Translations under genes and position numbers: made by a program
Notes under the pieces: model-generated
What the model was told of the DNA's origin: nothing
Databases searched by the model: none
The model's input: the letters and a program-made list of their open reading frames with translations, nothing else
Part shown: one piece after another, positions 62,414-64,000 of the stretch
How positions within the stretch are numbered: the first letter of the stretch is position 1
Layout of the letters: every line of letters starts with the position of its first letter
Source: Rotaria sordida
Lineage: Eukaryota > Rotifera > Eurotatoria > Philodinida > Philodinidae
Assembly (NCBI GenBank): GCA_905250125.1
Contig: CAJNOL010000195.1
Span: 62,001 to 126,000, forward strand
Reading direction: 5' to 3'
DNA: 64,000 nt

Positions 62414-64000
62414 TCACAACTTACAATGCCTAGGAAATGCTATGCTTCGACATCATTGTATTTTTAACCAATCATCAACAGATGCCGCAAATCTATCGAC
62501 AATATTTGTCTTGGAAGCGGATATTTATTTAATAAGTTATGTTTTTTTCTACATTGTTGAATTAGAATTATTTTTAAATGAAATTGAAAAAAAAATATGT
62601 CTTTCTAAATATCTAAATCTAGATAGTCCACCGTTTTGTTTGCATATGTTACCTATGCGAAAAAAAATTGTACAAAACAGCGTTTCAACGACAACGTTTT
62701 TTGATAAAAAAAAACGTTATTTTTGCATTTAAACGTATCATTTTTTATTTCAATGCAGTTTTTCAACTTGAAACGCCATCTAAAAATACCATTCGAACGT
62801 GTTCAGGAGAAAATGAGTTTTTTTTCTCTCCAATCAAAACTTTATAATATCGTTTGAGGCGTTTGTTTGTCATGTGCTTCAACGTGTTTTTCGTTGAGAA
62901 AAAATGAGTTATTTCACAAACATGTTAAATGAATACTGAAGTTCTTATTTTGAGTAACAACATTTTTTTTACGAAATGAAAATCTGTCAACATATAGACA
63001 AATATTTCATGATATCACATGCGAAAATAAATTGCTCAAATAAAACTGCACTCCAGATAAATTTTATAGCTATAGTATAGCAGACTGTACTTGATTATCA
63101 GAAAAGAAAAAAACAGTTGTGTATAACAAACACGACAAGCGCAAATGAATAAAATAAGATTATCATGATTAAAAAAATCTCTCAAGCAAGTTGGAAAAGT
63201 TATAGATAACATAATACCGAAGTCAACACTCTGTTAAATTTTGTTCATGCAACAATTAGTCATAGAGTGTTTCCTATTTAAATTCTTAATAGAATTTCTA
63301 GTGATCTATAGTTAGAGAATTACGTTTATTATATTTTCAATTACTTGAAAGAGACTATTTTTGAAGAAAAAAAAATGTAGTGCATTTTTGTTTATCGTCA
63401 TTAGAATACTTTACTCAAATTTTAGCCCAACTTCTAATTTTTCATTACTAACTTCTTGTATTGATTGTCGAGGACTGTTGGTTGCTTTGTTCTCAATAAA
63501 AGCTCGAATGTTTTATAATCTATTCATTCAACGAATAATGCATTTTGAAATGCAGAGTTTTTCATTCTCTCTAAACACAACTTTGTGAGTAATACTGATT
63601 AAAGCTATCTTTCACTTTTATTGTCCCATATTTTTTTGTTTCTTTATATCTCTTACTATATTCTGTTCCTTCAAAAACAAATTTATGCAGCATAAAAATA
63701 TTTACCTATTTCTCTTTGTTTTTTATATCTTCTATATCTCATGGACGAACTTATATGGTTATAATAAAATTGAATTGAAAGAGCAGACATAGACAGTATT
63801 CGCATTGGATATATATTTTTACAAAAATCATTGCTTTTTCTACTTGTAAATTAAAAAATTCCTTTGGATGAATCTTACTCGTTGATTTATAATCTTCAAA
63901 CTGATGTATTCCATAGATGGATTTTGTAGAAATAAGCGATATATGCGTATATATATAAGAAATGTTGAGTTTCATTCAAGAAAAATACTAATACGCTAAT
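62414..64000. other. Intergenic to window end, nothing recognised
   Basis: The promoter of the ANKMY1-like gene lies in the first few hundred bases. Frames at 62442 and 63361 (plus) lack codon bias, splice context or domains. No repeat element could be delimited. Confidence 0.4.

Overview
This window looks like AT-rich nuclear DNA from a small invertebrate, most likely a bdelloid rotifer. The evidence is: very short GT-AG introns (about 45-75 nt); animal genes (TMEM184, ATRAID, ANKMY1, SLC17 carriers, PP2C); and genes of non-metazoan type that bdelloids are known to carry (Rieske oxygenase, fungal-type MFS permease, DPP5-like S9 peptidase, ankyrin-ADP-ribosyltransferase, DraG-like ADP-ribosylglycohydrolase, F-box proteins of the expanded rotifer type). 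The assignment is inference; no rRNA, tRNA or telomere repeat was seen.

Layout. 0-7.6 kb: a Rieske oxygenase, a small protein fusing a RING finger to a YEATS domain, an alpha/beta hydrolase (all minus), then an ankyrin-ART gene (plus). 8.3-25.5 kb is an accessory, transposon-rich stretch: a broken copy of the DPP5-like gene split by an insertion, a SAM-domain gene fragment inside a large inverted repeat, an ADP-ribosylglycohydrolase with a 1.5 kb intron, a 581 bp MITE, a TTAA-flanked piggyBac relic that interrupts another reading frame, and a hAT relic with an exact 8 bp target duplication. 27.6-33 kb: a seven-exon ACS-type MFS permease and the intact membrane-anchored DPP5-like peptidase (minus). 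35-36.3 kb: an 82-residue single-pass membrane protein and a 406 bp foldback element. 37.1-51.7 kb: a compact conserved block, SLC17 (minus), then TMEM184, ATRAID-like, a medium-chain dehydrogenase, PP2C and a second SLC17 (plus). 52.2-58 kb: a PP1 phosphatase pseudogene, an F-box gene with a nonsense codon, degenerate GC-richer repeats and another foldback. 58.2-62.4 kb: a multi-exon MORN-ankyrin-MYND gene (ANKMY1-like, minus).

How they relate. Genes are separately transcribed and there is no operon. The ART (writer) and ADPRH (eraser) represent opposing halves of ADP-ribosylation about 7 kb apart. The two SLC17 genes are paralogues in opposite orientation. The 8-11 kb pseudogene is a DNA-level duplicate, introns included, of the peptidase at 30-33 kb. 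Exon boundaries come from reading splice sites and phase by eye; no expression data were available.
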